In this document: positions 12,595 to 22,452 of the stretch, piece after piece | Position numbering within the stretch: the first letter of the stretch is position 1 | Layout of the letters: each line of letters starts with the position of its first letter | The notes under the pieces: generated by a model | Told to the model about the DNA's origin: nothing | Seen by the model: the letters and a program-made list of their open reading frames with translations, nothing else | Database searches by the model: none | Assembly (NCBI GenBank): GCA_900544095.1 | Contig: UQTV01000002.1 | Coordinates: 1-64,000 of the forward strand | Length of the DNA: 64,000 nt | DNA from: an uncultured Collinsella sp. | GTDB lineage: Bacteria > Actinomycetota > Coriobacteriia > Coriobacteriales > Coriobacteriaceae | Direction: 5' to 3' | Position numbers and translations under genes: made by a program

Positions 12595-14748
12595 TTACTG
12601 AACTTTGCTGGCGAACTCGAGGTATTGCATGCGCTGCAGCTTGTCGATCGTCGAGGCGTATGGGCTGTCTTCAGATTCCAAGTCGTAGCGCAGTCCGTCG
12701 GCACCAATATAGCCGGCGACATTGATGGTGGGCACATCTGACCTTGTTGCAAGCAGGGCCTTTTGATAGTCAGTGAGCGGGGCGCCGATCTTATTAAGGG
12801 TAATAGCTGCAATCTCGTTTGCCCCGACGGTGTCGTAGACGTTGAGCTCGGTATTGCCGGCGATTTCATAGTTGGCCCAGACGAAATAGGTCGACTGATA
12901 GATACGGAAAGCGTGGCTTGCCGTATCTTCCTGAGGGTACAGCTCGTCGTTGAGAGTCGTTGCGGCGCTCGGCTGATGGTCGCCAAAAAAGACAAGAACA
13001 ACCGGTCTGCCGATATTGCGGAGCTCATTGATAAAGTACTCGAGGTCCCGGTCGGATGCATTGATGCAGGTGAGATAGGTATTGAGCGCGCTATTGGCGC
13101 CCTCGCTGGCTCCCTCGACCCAATAGTTTGTCAGCTCTTCGGCGGGAACGGTGCCATAGTCGTAGCCGCCGTGATTTTGCATCGTGACGTCAAAGATGAA
13201 CTGCGGGGCTTCGTCGGTTCTGAGCAGGTCGAGTATCTTGTCGTAGGTGGCGTAGTCGCATACGCCGGCATGGTAATAGGGCGCACCTTCGAAATCGCCG
13301 ATTGAAAGAAAGTCTCCAAAACCCAGCTGCTGATAGATTTTATCTCGATGGTAGTTGACGGGGTTTTGCGGGTGCATAGCAGTAGTACTATACCCAAGCT
13401 CTTTAAGGTCCTTTGCCAGGCTGTTGACACTATTCATCTGATACAGCTGATAGGGGATTTTGCCTAATCCGACAAAGGCCGTTGTCGCTCCGGTCAAAAA
13501 TTCGAATTCGGAGTTCGCCGTTCCGCCACCGGTGACCGAAGCGAGCATGGTGCCGCGAACAAGTGTGTCGGGAAGCGAGTTGTAGAATGCGGGACCGGTG
13601 TACCCGGCCGCCTGGAGCTGCTCAAAGCACGAAAGGTCGCTAAAACTCTCGTTCATGACGGCAACAATCGTCGGCTTGATTTCATTGAACTGGGCAACGG
13701 CCGCCGCGCGCTGCTCGCTCGAGCCATACGTGCTGTCGTAGGCGGCGGCGAGCTCCTGTTCGATGCTCTGCGCCTCATCGGGCGTATAGTCTTCGGGCTT
13801 TTCAATGGGCAACTCGTTGACCATTTCGGTGAACGAAGTGATAAAACCCTGAGACGCATACGTGGTGATGGGCTGCCAACGGTCAAATCCAAAATCCAGC
13901 GACTGCTCCAAGTCGATGTTGGAAAAGCCCAAGAGCCCCACAACGGTCACTAGCAGAAAAGCGCAGAGGTTAGCGGCGATTGCGGGGAAGACATGGGCGG
14001 GCGTACGGAGCTTTCGCGGTCGGATAAGCGAAAGAAGCCCCAGGGAAATCTCCAGCAGGGCGAGTGAGGTTACGATTCCTGCAGTGAAGGTGAACTCATA
14101 TCCCTCACTTACTTCCATTGCGGTGCCCAATGCCAAAATGTCGCTCGGCAGGATGGCCTCGCCTTTAAACGTTATGACGAAGTGCTCGGCAATGCCAAGG
14201 GTGCAACAGACGACGGGCACGAGGGCCATGACGCCTCCATGATGCTGTCCCAGCAAATAAAGGGAGAGCAGAACCGTCGCGAGCAGCCCAACGGAAAACC
14301 CGAATGAGTTGGCGGGAATGCGATAGAACGTTTCGTTGCAGGCAATTTCGAGTGAAACGAACGAGAGCGCTGAAACAGCGGCGACGACAAGGATGTCGCG
14401 GCAAATACAGGCAACCGTTCCCGTCGCAAGATCGGTTTGGTCGATAAGTCCCGAAACCAAGGGCTCGACAAGAAGTATGACGGCGGCAGCACCGAGCGCC
14501 GAATAAGAAAGGACCCATAGGGAACAGTCCTCATTTACGAGCAATTGATTCGTAATCCATGCAGCTACCATGCCGAGCGGGATGAGGAGCATCGCGCACC
14601 AAAAGACGCGGGCAATGGGCGGTTTTTCGTTGTGTCTGATTGAAAAATACACGCGCACGACGACGGCGGCCACGATAAGGACGGCGATGAATATGGGCAG
14701 ATTGGCCATGCCACTCGAAGTGATTTCAAGGGGGATATCTTCGGTCAT
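12595..14748 (-). CDS. LTA synthase-family sulfatase-fold membrane protein
   Basis: A polytopic membrane enzyme with an extracellular sulfatase-like domain, like the phosphoglycerol transferases that polymerise lipoteichoic acid. Hydrophobic helices occupy roughly residues 17-35, 47-65, 79-100, 117-136, 148-166 and 222-243, with another at about 257-276. The catalytic domain begins near residue 358 (PTIVAVMNESFSD, metal-binding Glu367) and has the candidate nucleophile Thr410 in GGGTANSEFEF; VLVFFGDHQPS near residue 580 is the conserved metal-binding His/Asp pair. The length is 717 residues. ATG 14748 is preceded by AGAGGAA. Whether it makes lipoteichoic acid or modifies another glycopolymer cannot be decided. 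Confidence 0.85.
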   Translation of the reverse strand: MTEDIPLEITSSGMANLPIFIAVLIVAAVVVRVYFSIRHNEKPPIARVFWCAMLLIPLGMVAAWITNQLLVNEDCSLWVLSYSALGAAAVILLVEPLVSGLIDQTDLATGTVACICRDILVVAAVSALSFVSLEIACNETFYRIPANSFGFSVGLLATVLLSLYLLGQHHGGVMALVPVVCCTLGIAEHFVITFKGEAILPSDILALGTAMEVSEGYEFTFTAGIVTSLALLEISLGLLSLIRPRKLRTPAHVFPAIAANLCAFLLVTVVGLLGFSNIDLEQSLDFGFDRWQPITTYASQGFITSFTEMVNELPIEKPEDYTPDEAQSIEQELAAAYDSTYGSSEQRAAAVAQFNEIKPTIVAVMNESFSDLSCFEQLQAAGYTGPAFYNSLPDTLVRGTMLASVTGGGTANSEFEFLTGATTAFVGLGKIPYQLYQMNSVNSLAKDLKELGYSTTAMHPQNPVNYHRDKIYQQLGFGDFLSIGDFEGAPYYHAGVCDYATYDKILDLLRTDEAPQFIFDVTMQNHGGYDYGTVPAEELTNYWVEGASEGANSALNTYLTCINASDRDLEYFINELRNIGRPVVLVFFGDHQPSAATTLNDELYPQEDTASHAFRIYQSTYFVWANYEIAGNTELNVYDTVGANEIAAITLNKIGAPLTDYQKALLATRSDVPTINVAGYIGADGLRYDLESEDSPYASTIDKLQRMQYLEFASKVQ

Positions 14749-14866
14749 GGACGTTCCTCTGTTACAGCAAATTAAGTTCAGTTTTAGATTACTCTAACCT
14801 TTCCACGGCATTTCGAGAAACATAGCACCCGACACGCAAAGCAAAAGGTCTGCGAATCTTGTATTA

Positions 14867-14880
14867 CGAACATCTGTGCG
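14867..14880. promoter_or_regulatory. Possible LexA (SOS) box upstream of uvrA
   Basis: CGAACATCTGTGCG resembles the Gram-positive/actinobacterial LexA site (GAAC, four bases, GTTC) with one mismatch in the right half. It lies 62 bases before the uvrA start, a position suited to repression. It is one imperfect match and no lexA gene is in the window. Confidence 0.4.
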
Positions 14881-14941
14881 CGTTGAGTGCGTTAAACTCA
14901 TCGACAGTGTGATTTGAGGTTATAGGAGGCAAGGAGCTTCC

Positions 14942-17821
14942 ATGTCTGATTCTTCTATCGTTATCCGTGGTGCGCGCGAACACAACCTGCGCAATATCGA
15001 TGTTTCCATCCCGCGCGACGAGCTCGTGGTCATTACCGGTCTTTCGGGCTCGGGCAAGAGCTCGCTGGCGTTTGACACGATCTATGCCGAGGGTCAGCGT
15101 CGCTACGTGGAAAGCCTGTCGAGTTATGCGCGCCAGTTCTTGGGCCAGATGGACAAACCCGACTTGGATTCAATCGACGGCCTTTCGCCGGCGGTGTCGA
15201 TCGACCAAAAGACGACATCTAAAAACCCTCGCTCGACGGTTGGCACCGTAACCGAGATTTATGACTATCTGCGTCTGCTGTTCGCCCGTGTGGGCACCCC
15301 GCACTGTCCCGAATGCGGCCGCGTCATTGAGCGCCAGACGACCGACCAGGTCGCCGATAAGGTCCTGGCGGCGGGGGAGGGCCGCCGCGCGTTTGTGCTG
15401 GCACCGGTGGTGCGCGGGCGAAAAGGCGAGTACACCAAGCTGTTTGAGGACCTTCGCGCCGAGGGCTTTAGCCGCGTGCGTGTCGACGGCGAGGTTCGCT
15501 CGCTTGATGACCCTATCGATTTGGATAAGAAATTCAAGCACGATATCGAGGTCGTGGTCGACCGCATCGTGATTCGCGAGAACTCGCTGGGCCGTATTGC
15601 CGAGTCCGTTGAACAGGCGACTGCGCTGGCGCACGGCAATGTGAACGTATACTTGCTGCCCGACCGCGACGCTCCCGAGGGGACCGAAGGCGAGTTGCTG
15701 GAGTATTCGCTGGCGTTAGCGTGCCCGGAGCATGGACACTCCATCGATGACCTGCAGCCGCGTGATTTCTCGTTCAACGCGCCCTATGGCGCGTGCCCCG
15801 AGTGCGATGGCCTGGGCTTTAAGAAGACGGTCGATGCCGAGGCCCTAATCGAAGACCCCTCGAAGTCGATCGCCGACGGGGTCTTTGGCAGCCTGTTTGG
15901 CAACTCTAACTACTATCCGCAGATTTTCGCTGCGGTCTGCAAACACTTTAAGGTGAGCGTCGATACGCCGTGGGAGGATCTGCCTCCGCGGGTGTGTCGT
16001 GCGTTTTTAGACGGCATGGGCGACCAGAAGATTTCGGTCGACTATCAAAAGCTCGATGGGCGCCGCAGCCAGTGGGACACCAAGTTCTCGGGTGTGCGCA
16101 ATATCCTGTACGAGCGCTATACCGAGACGACGAATGAGAACACCAAGGCGCGCTTGGAGAAGTACATCCGCGAGGAGCCGTGCTCGAGCTGCCACGGCGC
16201 TCGTTTGCGCCCCGAGATGCTCGCCGTCACCGTGGGCGGCAAGTCCATTTACGAGGTTTGTTGTCTGTCGTGCCGTGAGTCGCTCGAGTTTTTTGAGGGC
16301 CTGGAACTCACCGAGCGCCAACAGTTTATCGGCGGACGCATCGTCAAGGAAATCTTGGAGCGCCTGCGTTTTCTGGTCGATGTCGGACTCGACTATCTGA
16401 CCCTCGATCGTGCCTCGGCGACGCTTTCCGGAGGCGAGGCCCAGCGCATTCGCCTGGCAACGCAGATCGGCGCCGGCCTCATGGGTGTTCTGTACATTTT
16501 GGACGAGCCATCGATTGGCCTCCATCAGCGCGATAACGAGCGCCTGATCAAGACGCTTGAGCGCCTACGCGATATCGGCAATACCGTCATCGTCGTCGAG
16601 CATGATGAGGATACGATTCGTGCTGCCGACTATGTGATCGACATGGGCCCCGGCGCGGGCGTGAACGGCGGACACGTAGTCGCGGCGGGAACGCCTGCCG
16701 ATATCATGGCGTGTCCCGAGTCGATGACGGGCGCTTATCTGACCGGCAAACGAATGATCCGGGTGCCTGATGAACGGCGCAAGCCCGGTCGCGGCTGCCT
16801 TAAGATCACGGGCGCCCGCGCCAACAACCTCAAAAACGTTACCGCCAAGATCGAGTTTGGTACGCTTACGGTCGTTACCGGCGTGTCGGGATCGGGTAAG
16901 AGCTCCCTGGTTACCGACACTATCGCACCTGCCCTTACGAATGCCATTCACCGTTCGACGCGCCCTGTGGGTCCGTATAAGAAAATCGAGGGCATCGAGT
17001 GTATCGATAAGGTTATCGATATCGACCAGTCGCCGATTGGCCGCACGCCGCGTTCCAACCCTGCTACGTACATTGGCCTGTGGGATGATCTTCGCGCGCT
17101 GTTTGCGAGTACGCCGGAGTCGAAGGCGCGCGGCTACTCGCCGGGACGTTTCTCCTTTAACGTGAGCGGCGGTCGCTGCGAAGCATGCAAGGGCGACGGA
17201 CAAATTAAGATCGAGATGCACTTCCTTCCCGATATCTATGTCCCCTGTGAGGTCTGCGGCGGCAAACGCTATAACCGCGAGACGCTTGAGGTCACCTACC
17301 GTGGTAAGACCATCTCGGACGTGCTCGACATGAGCGTCACCGAGGCACTGGCCTTCTTTGGGAATATCCCGCAGATTAAGCGCAAGCTCCAGACGCTGTA
17401 CGATGTAGGCTTGGGCTACGTGAGCCTGGGCCAGCCCGCTACGACGCTCTCGGGCGGCGAGGCGCAGCGTGTGAAGCTCGCCAAGGAGCTTCATCGACGC
17501 CAGACGGGCAAGACGTTCTATATTTTGGATGAGCCGACGACCGGCCTTCATTTTGAGGACGTCCGCCAGCTGCTCGATGTGCTGCAGCGCTTGGTCGATG
17601 CGGGCAACACGGTGCTGGTGATTGAACACAACCTTGATGTCATCAAGGTTGCCGACCGCCTGATCGATATGGGCCCCGAGGGCGGTAACGGCGGCGGAAC
17701 CGTCGTGGTTTCGGGCACACCGGAGCAGGTTGCGGACTGTCCGCAGAGTTATACGGGCAAGTTTTTGGCGCCGTTGCTCAGGCGTGACCGGGAGCGTCAG
17801 GCTCAACTTGATGCTCAATAA
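14942..17821 (+). CDS. uvrA: Excinuclease ABC subunit A
   Basis: DNA-damage sensor of nucleotide excision repair, an ABC-type ATPase that loads UvrB. Two ATPase modules are complete: Walker A GLSGSGKS (residues 33-40) with signature SGGEAQRIRLA, and VTGVSGSGKSS with SGGEAQRVKLA. Zinc-binding cysteines are present as CPEHGH...CPECDG in the first module and CEACKGDG...CEVCGGKRY in the second, the latter being the DNA-contacting zinc finger. At 959 residues it is full length. ATG 14942 follows AGGAGGCAAGGAG. It probably has its own promoter, since the upstream gene diverges. Confidence 0.98.
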   Translation: MSDSSIVIRGAREHNLRNIDVSIPRDELVVITGLSGSGKSSLAFDTIYAEGQRRYVESLSSYARQFLGQMDKPDLDSIDGLSPAVSIDQKTTSKNPRSTVGTVTEIYDYLRLLFARVGTPHCPECGRVIERQTTDQVADKVLAAGEGRRAFVLAPVVRGRKGEYTKLFEDLRAEGFSRVRVDGEVRSLDDPIDLDKKFKHDIEVVVDRIVIRENSLGRIAESVEQATALAHGNVNVYLLPDRDAPEGTEGELLEYSLALACPEHGHSIDDLQPRDFSFNAPYGACPECDGLGFKKTVDAEALIEDPSKSIADGVFGSLFGNSNYYPQIFAAVCKHFKVSVDTPWEDLPPRVCRAFLDGMGDQKISVDYQKLDGRRSQWDTKFSGVRNILYERYTETTNENTKARLEKYIREEPCSSCHGARLRPEMLAVTVGGKSIYEVCCLSCRESLEFFEGLELTERQQFIGGRIVKEILERLRFLVDVGLDYLTLDRASATLSGGEAQRIRLATQIGAGLMGVLYILDEPSIGLHQRDNERLIKTLERLRDIGNTVIVVEHDEDTIRAADYVIDMGPGAGVNGGHVVAAGTPADIMACPESMTGAYLTGKRMIRVPDERRKPGRGCLKITGARANNLKNVTAKIEFGTLTVVTGVSGSGKSSLVTDTIAPALTNAIHRSTRPVGPYKKIEGIECIDKVIDIDQSPIGRTPRSNPATYIGLWDDLRALFASTPESKARGYSPGRFSFNVSGGRCEACKGDGQIKIEMHFLPDIYVPCEVCGGKRYNRETLEVTYRGKTISDVLDMSVTEALAFFGNIPQIKRKLQTLYDVGLGYVSLGQPATTLSGGEAQRVKLAKELHRRQTGKTFYILDEPTTGLHFEDVRQLLDVLQRLVDAGNTVLVIEHNLDVIKVADRLIDMGPEGGNGGGTVVVSGTPEQVADCPQSYTGKFLAPLLRRDRERQAQLDAQ

Positions 17822-17841
17822 ATAGGCGATTCAGTTTATGG

Positions 17842-17878
17842 GCGCCATCGACTCCTTGTGATTCGATGGCGCTTGCTG
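17842..17878 (+). terminator. Terminator-like hairpin after uvrA
   Basis: GCGCCATCGA (17842-17851) pairs perfectly with TCGATGGCGC (17863-17872), followed by TTGCTGT. The U-run is poor, so termination may be partial. Confidence 0.6.
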
Positions 17879-17953
17879 TGTCGAAGTGACGTATACAGCC
17901 GAATTGGACATATACTTAATCCTTGCGTCCGAATGCGAGGGAAAGGATATGCC

Positions 17954-18454
17954 ATGGCAAAGGCTGTAAAGACGCCAAAAACCAATGCGATTCGCGAGCT
18001 GGAAAGCGCCGGCATTTCCTATGTTCTACATACGTACGAAGACGATGGTGATGAGTCGGCGGGCCTGGGGGTCGCGATTTCGGAGCAGCTTGGCGAGGAG
18101 CCCGGACAAGGATTTAAGACCTTGGTCTGCGTGACGCCGTCCAACGACCACGTCGTGTGCTGCATCCCTGTTGCCGACGAGCTCGATCTAAAGTCCGCCG
18201 CGCGTGCCGCGGGGGAGAAGTCCTTGGCCATGATGCATGTGAAGGATTTGCTTGCGGCGACTGGCTACGTTCGCGGCGGCTGCAGTCCGGTCGGTATGAA
18301 AAAACGCTACCGGACGCTCATTGATGAGACATGTGTCCTTTGGGATACCATTTTTATTTCGGGAGGCAAGCGTGGTTATCAGCTTGAGCTTGCACCTGAT
18401 GATTTAATTGCATTTTGCGGGGCGACGGTCGCCCCGATTACGAGAGAGGACTGA
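17954..18454 (+). CDS. YbaK/EbsC-type aminoacyl-tRNA deacylase (Cys-tRNA(Pro) deacylase)
   Basis: A small trans-editing enzyme that hydrolyses mischarged aminoacyl-tRNA, typically Cys-tRNA(Pro), in the cytosol. The whole 166-residue protein is one YbaK domain: KTLVCVTPSNDHVVCCIPV in the first half, DLKSAARAAGEKS with a conserved lysine, GYVRGGCSPVGMKKRY containing the substrate-site GGCSPxG motif, and FISGGKRGYQLELAPDDL at the end. ATG 17954 lies six bases after GAAAGGA; longer in-frame extensions overlap the hairpin behind uvrA. The next gene, murJ, starts four bases after its stop. The precise tRNA specificity is not visible from sequence. Confidence 0.9.
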   Translation: MAKAVKTPKTNAIRELESAGISYVLHTYEDDGDESAGLGVAISEQLGEEPGQGFKTLVCVTPSNDHVVCCIPVADELDLKSAARAAGEKSLAMMHVKDLLAATGYVRGGCSPVGMKKRYRTLIDETCVLWDTIFISGGKRGYQLELAPDDLIAFCGATVAPITRED

Positions 18455-18457
18455 GCG

Positions 18458-20140
18458 ATGCCGCAGGAAGAATTGAAGTGCGGAGCTCATTTTGCAAAAG
18501 AATCTGCGCCTCAGACACCCTCATCCGAAGCTTCTTCGTCGCGAGACGACGCTGACGACATGGGCTCGTCGGACTACTCCACGGTTGGTCGTTCTGCTGG
18601 CCTCATGACCGTGCTGACCATCGTGTCGCGCGTCACCGGGTTTATCCGCACGTGGGCCATGGCGGCCGCCATCGGCATGTCGCTGCTCTCGTCCTCCTAT
18701 CAGGTTGCCAACAACCTGCCCAACATGCTCTACGAGCTCGTGATGGGCGGCATGCTCGTTACGGCGTTTTTGCCGGTTTATATGGGCGTGAGGCGCGAGC
18801 AGGGCCGCGAGGCATCGAACGAGTATGTCGGCAACCTGCTCGGTATTCTGCTTCTGGTGCTGGGCGGCATCTCGCTGCTGGGCACCGTGTTTGCTCCCGG
18901 CTTTATTTGGACGCAGTCGTTCCTTTCGGGTAATGGCGACAGCATGGATACCGCTGCGTTCATGTTCCGCTTCTTTGCTATCCAAATTTTATTTTATGGC
19001 TTGGGCTCGGTGTTCTCGGGTGTTCTCAACGCACACCGCGACTACTTCTGGTCGACGTTTGCCCCGGTTCTCAACAATGTCATCGTCATCGCCAGCTTTA
19101 TGGGCTTTGCTCCCGTGTCTGCACAATTTGGCGAGCAGGTCGGTATTATCTTGATCGCAGCCGGTACGACCCTCGGCGTCTTTGTCCAGATGGCCTGTCA
19201 GATTCCCGCGCTCGGCAAGCATGGCGTGCATCCTCATATCCATATCGACTTTAAGGACCCCGCGCTGCGACAGACGATTGCGCTTGGTATCCCGACGCTG
19301 CTCGCCACGGTGTGCATGTTTGTCTCGACTTCCATTACCAATGCCGCCGCGCTGGTGGTGCAGCCCGAGACCGGCCCTTCCGTCATCGCATATGCGCGCC
19401 TGTGGTACACGCTGCCCTATGCGCTGATCGCTGCCTCGCTTTCGACGGCACTCTATACCGAACTCTCTCACGATGCACAGGAGAAGGATTACGACAGCGT
19501 CCGCACGGGCATTTCGCGCGGTGTCGCCCAGATGCTCTTCTTCCTGATTCCGTTTGCGATGTACCTGATCGTCTTCGCCCGTCCACTCAACATGATCTAC
19601 TGCGCCGGCAAGTTCGATGAATCCGGCGTGGCGCTGGTGTCGGAGTTCCTTATCTATCTGGCACTTTCCCTGCCGCTCTACGGCGTGGTCGTGCTGATGC
19701 AGAAGAGCTTCTCGGCCCTGCTCGATATGAAACCTTATAGCCGCTATTGCTTGTACTCCGCTATCGGTCAGGCCGGTTCGGTGCTGCTGTTTGGCGTGGT
19801 GCTGGGCTACGGTATGCCGGCAATTGCGCTTTCGTACGTCGTTGACTACGTGGTCTTGGTCGGATGCTCACTGTGGTGGCTGCGCCGTCGTCTGCATGGC
19901 CTTCAGGTCAAGTCTATCCTACATGGCGGTTTCTTCGGCCTGTTGTTCGGTGGCTTGGGCGCTGCCGCGGGCGTCGGTGTCATGTGGGCACTTGAGCACT
20001 TTGTCGGAATGCTTGGCAGCTCGATCCTCATTACCCTGGGCTACGTTTGTGTTGCAGGCGTCGTCTCGCTCGCCGTGACTTTTGGCCTTGCCTTCGTCTT
20101 TAAGATGCCCGAGGTCTCGGCGCTGCTTCGTCGCAAGTAG
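18458..20140 (+). CDS. murJ: Lipid II flippase MurJ (MviN family)
   Basis: Polytopic membrane protein that moves lipid-linked peptidoglycan precursor across the cytoplasmic membrane. After a polar N-terminal extension of about 40 residues, the MOP-superfamily core begins with SAGLMTVLTIVSRVTGFIRTWAM (about 46 on), and NNLPNMLYELVMGG is the typical TM2 pattern. About 14 hydrophobic segments run to the C-terminus. Its length of 560 residues is near the family norm. ATG 18458 has GAGAGGA upstream; a later ATG at the sequence MGSSDYS would drop the extension. It sits between the deacylase gene and uvrC, which starts directly at its stop codon. Confidence 0.92.
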   Translation: MPQEELKCGAHFAKESAPQTPSSEASSSRDDADDMGSSDYSTVGRSAGLMTVLTIVSRVTGFIRTWAMAAAIGMSLLSSSYQVANNLPNMLYELVMGGMLVTAFLPVYMGVRREQGREASNEYVGNLLGILLLVLGGISLLGTVFAPGFIWTQSFLSGNGDSMDTAAFMFRFFAIQILFYGLGSVFSGVLNAHRDYFWSTFAPVLNNVIVIASFMGFAPVSAQFGEQVGIILIAAGTTLGVFVQMACQIPALGKHGVHPHIHIDFKDPALRQTIALGIPTLLATVCMFVSTSITNAAALVVQPETGPSVIAYARLWYTLPYALIAASLSTALYTELSHDAQEKDYDSVRTGISRGVAQMLFFLIPFAMYLIVFARPLNMIYCAGKFDESGVALVSEFLIYLALSLPLYGVVVLMQKSFSALLDMKPYSRYCLYSAIGQAGSVLLFGVVLGYGMPAIALSYVVDYVVLVGCSLWWLRRRLHGLQVKSILHGGFFGLLFGGLGAAAGVGVMWALEHFVGMLGSSILITLGYVCVAGVVSLAVTFGLAFVFKMPEVSALLRRK

Positions 20141-22087
20141 GTGCGTGTGGCAGGTCACGACAACATTCCAACACTTGCCGAACAGGTTTCGCGCGTTCCC
20201 ACGCAACCCGGCTGCTACCTTTGGAAAGATGCCAAGGGCGATGTCATCTATGTGGGCAAGGCAAAAAACTTGCGTGCCCGTATGCGTCAATACGTGACGC
20301 TGCAGGATGAGCGTCAAAAGATCCCGCTCATGATGCAGCTGGTGGCGAGCTTCGACTATATCGTGGTGGAGACCGAGCACGAGGCTTTGGTGCTCGAGCG
20401 CAATCTGATTGGCCAGTACCATCCGTACTTTAACGTCGATCTCAAAGACGATAAAAGCTATCCCTTTATCGCCATTACCAAGAGCGACTTGTTTCCGGCT
20501 ATTAAATACACGCGAGAGCGTCATAAACCTGGAACGCGCTATTTTGGCCCCTATACCGATAGCCGTGCGGCGCGTGAGACCATCGATACGCTACGCAAGG
20601 TTATTCCTATTTGCTCGGCATCCTGTGCGGAATGGCGCCGCTGCCGCCGCATCGTCGAATCTCATAAGGGCGAAGAAGACATCGTCGGTATGATTTGTGC
20701 GCAAAACGGGCGTCCCTGCTTTGACTACCATGTCGGGCGCGGGCCGGGCGCATGCGTCGGCGCGATTTCCCCTGCCGACTATGCCAAGAACGTCAAGCGT
20801 GTCGAACGTTTCTTGTCGGGGCATCGCAAGGATGTCGTCGACGAGCTTACGTCCGAGATGACGGAGGCAGCCGAGACGCTCGATTTTGAGCGCGCGGCGC
20901 GCGTCAAGCGTCGCCTGGAAGTCATTAGGGGCCTGGACGATCGCCAACAGGTCGTTTTTCCATCAAGCGTCGATATCGACGTCATCGGCTTCTATCGCGA
21001 AGAGACTATCTCTGCCGCCTGTGTCTTTGTCGTTCGCGAGGGCCGAACGGTTCGAACTTGTGAGTTCATCCTCGATAAAGGCCTGGATGTCGACGAGGAA
21101 GAGCTTCAATCGGGCTTTCTTAAGCGCTATTACGACGAGACGGCTGATATTCCAGCCGAGATCAATCTCCCTGTCGAGCTTGAAGATGCCGAAGCGTTGG
21201 GGGAGTGGCTTGCGGGCAAGCGCGAACGCTCTTGCCATCTCCATAGGCCACAGCGCGGCGAAAAGCACCGCCTGCTCGATATGGCTTCCAAAAATGCGCG
21301 CCATGCCCTCATGCGCTACATGATGCGCACGGGGTATGCTGACGATCGCACCAATCAGGCGCTCCTGGAGCTCGAAAGCGCGCTGGCGCTGCCTGCGCCG
21401 CCGTTACGCATCGAGTGCTTCGATATCTCGACGTTGCACGGCACCTTTACCGTCGCTTCGATGGTGGTATTTACCAACGGTCGTGCCGACAAGGGCCAGT
21501 ATCGTCGCTTTAAAATTCAGGCCGAATTGGACGAGGCGAACGACTTCGTATCGATGTCCGAGGTTCTGGGGCGTCGCTATGCTCCCGAGCGCATGGCGGA
21601 CGAGCGCTTTGGCTCGCGTCCCGACTTGCTCGTTGTCGATGGCGGCAAGCCGCAATTGACCGCTGCAATTAAGCAACTTGAGGCGCTCGGCCTCGATATA
21701 CCAGTTTGCGGCTTGGCAAAGGCCGATGAGGAGGTCTTCGTGCCGTGGGACGAGACTCCCGTCGTGCTGCCGACCGGCTCCGCATCGCTTTATCTGATCA
21801 AGCAGGTTCGCGATGAATCCCACCGATTTGCGATTACGTTCCACCGCGAGTTGCGCGATAAGGCTATGACGGTTTCGGTGCTTGACGACGTTCCGGGCGT
21901 GGGACCCACCAGAAAACGTGCCATTATGCGCCATTTTGGCTCGATGAAGCGTTTGCGCGCAGCAAGCGAGCAGGAGATTGCAGAAGTTCGAGGCGTTCCG
22001 GCCGATGTCGCCAAAGCGGTCCACGAGGCACTTGTTGCATGGAATGCCGAGCGCGCCCAGGCATCGGCCAACCGATCCGAAAACTAA
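20141..22087 (+). CDS. uvrC: Excinuclease ABC subunit C
   Basis: Dual-incision nuclease of nucleotide excision repair. The N-terminal GIY-YIG nuclease shows PGCYLWKDAKGDVIYVGKAK (about residues 23-42). A UVR domain for UvrB binding follows (TLDFERAARVKRRLE), then the RNase H-like C-terminal nuclease (IECFDISTLHGTFTVASMV, LLVVDGGKPQL) and a helix-hairpin-helix tail (VPGVGPTRKRAIMRHFGS). It has 648 residues. The start is GTG 20141, immediately after the murJ stop; a second GTG at 20147 is equally possible. No distinct ribosome site is visible, consistent with coupling to murJ. In most Actinomycetota uvrC is followed by rapZ; here a sialic acid island intervenes. Confidence 0.96.
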   Translation: MRVAGHDNIPTLAEQVSRVPTQPGCYLWKDAKGDVIYVGKAKNLRARMRQYVTLQDERQKIPLMMQLVASFDYIVVETEHEALVLERNLIGQYHPYFNVDLKDDKSYPFIAITKSDLFPAIKYTRERHKPGTRYFGPYTDSRAARETIDTLRKVIPICSASCAEWRRCRRIVESHKGEEDIVGMICAQNGRPCFDYHVGRGPGACVGAISPADYAKNVKRVERFLSGHRKDVVDELTSEMTEAAETLDFERAARVKRRLEVIRGLDDRQQVVFPSSVDIDVIGFYREETISAACVFVVREGRTVRTCEFILDKGLDVDEEELQSGFLKRYYDETADIPAEINLPVELEDAEALGEWLAGKRERSCHLHRPQRGEKHRLLDMASKNARHALMRYMMRTGYADDRTNQALLELESALALPAPPLRIECFDISTLHGTFTVASMVVFTNGRADKGQYRRFKIQAELDEANDFVSMSEVLGRRYAPERMADERFGSRPDLLVVDGGKPQLTAAIKQLEALGLDIPVCGLAKADEEVFVPWDETPVVLPTGSASLYLIKQVRDESHRFAITFHRELRDKAMTVSVLDDVPGVGPTRKRAIMRHFGSMKRLRAASEQEIAEVRGVPADVAKAVHEALVAWNAERAQASANRSEN

Positions 22088-22452
22088 ACGCGCCTCTAAA
22101 CAACTGATATACATGATTGGCTGATTTTCAATCATTTATTTCGCGGCGATTACCTGATGATTTCGGGTTTTATTAACGCTAAAACGTTTGACTAGCCATG
22201 GTGAATAACCCTGCTATCCTGCGGGTTGACGAAGACTGATATCTCACCTCGTCGATACATACTGTCTGGCGAATCGTTTGTCAATGAATTCGGTGAACGG
22301 TAGTAAATACCGTTCAAGCGTATGTATGTATCGGTCGCCGAGCGCGGCACCTCAGTTGGGTTCGTCGGTAGGTAAGGTATATATCGTCCGCAAGTTGCGC
22401 GGGGGCAAGTCTAGGTGCTCCCGGGTAAGATTCTCTATTGATAGGAGAAGAC
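22088..22452. other. Intergenic region upstream of the sialic acid island
   Basis: About 365 bases without a credible gene. Contents: a weak hairpin near 22112-22134 with ATGATTG/CAATCAT arms followed by TTATTT, which may end uvrC transcription; an AT-rich tract around 22135-22200; TTGACT at 22188-22193 and TTGACG at about 22226, both possible -35 elements without a convincing -10; and the inverted repeat at 22294-22316. It should contain the promoter of the transporter operon. Confidence 0.6.
22294..22316. promoter_or_regulatory. Perfect inverted repeat, candidate operator
   Basis: TGAACGGTA, five bases, TACCGTTCA: a perfect 9-5-9 dyad 136 bases before the binding-protein start. Size and symmetry suit a dimeric repressor such as a GntR- or LacI-type protein, but no regulator gene is adjacent. 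It could equally form a small RNA hairpin. Confidence 0.5.
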
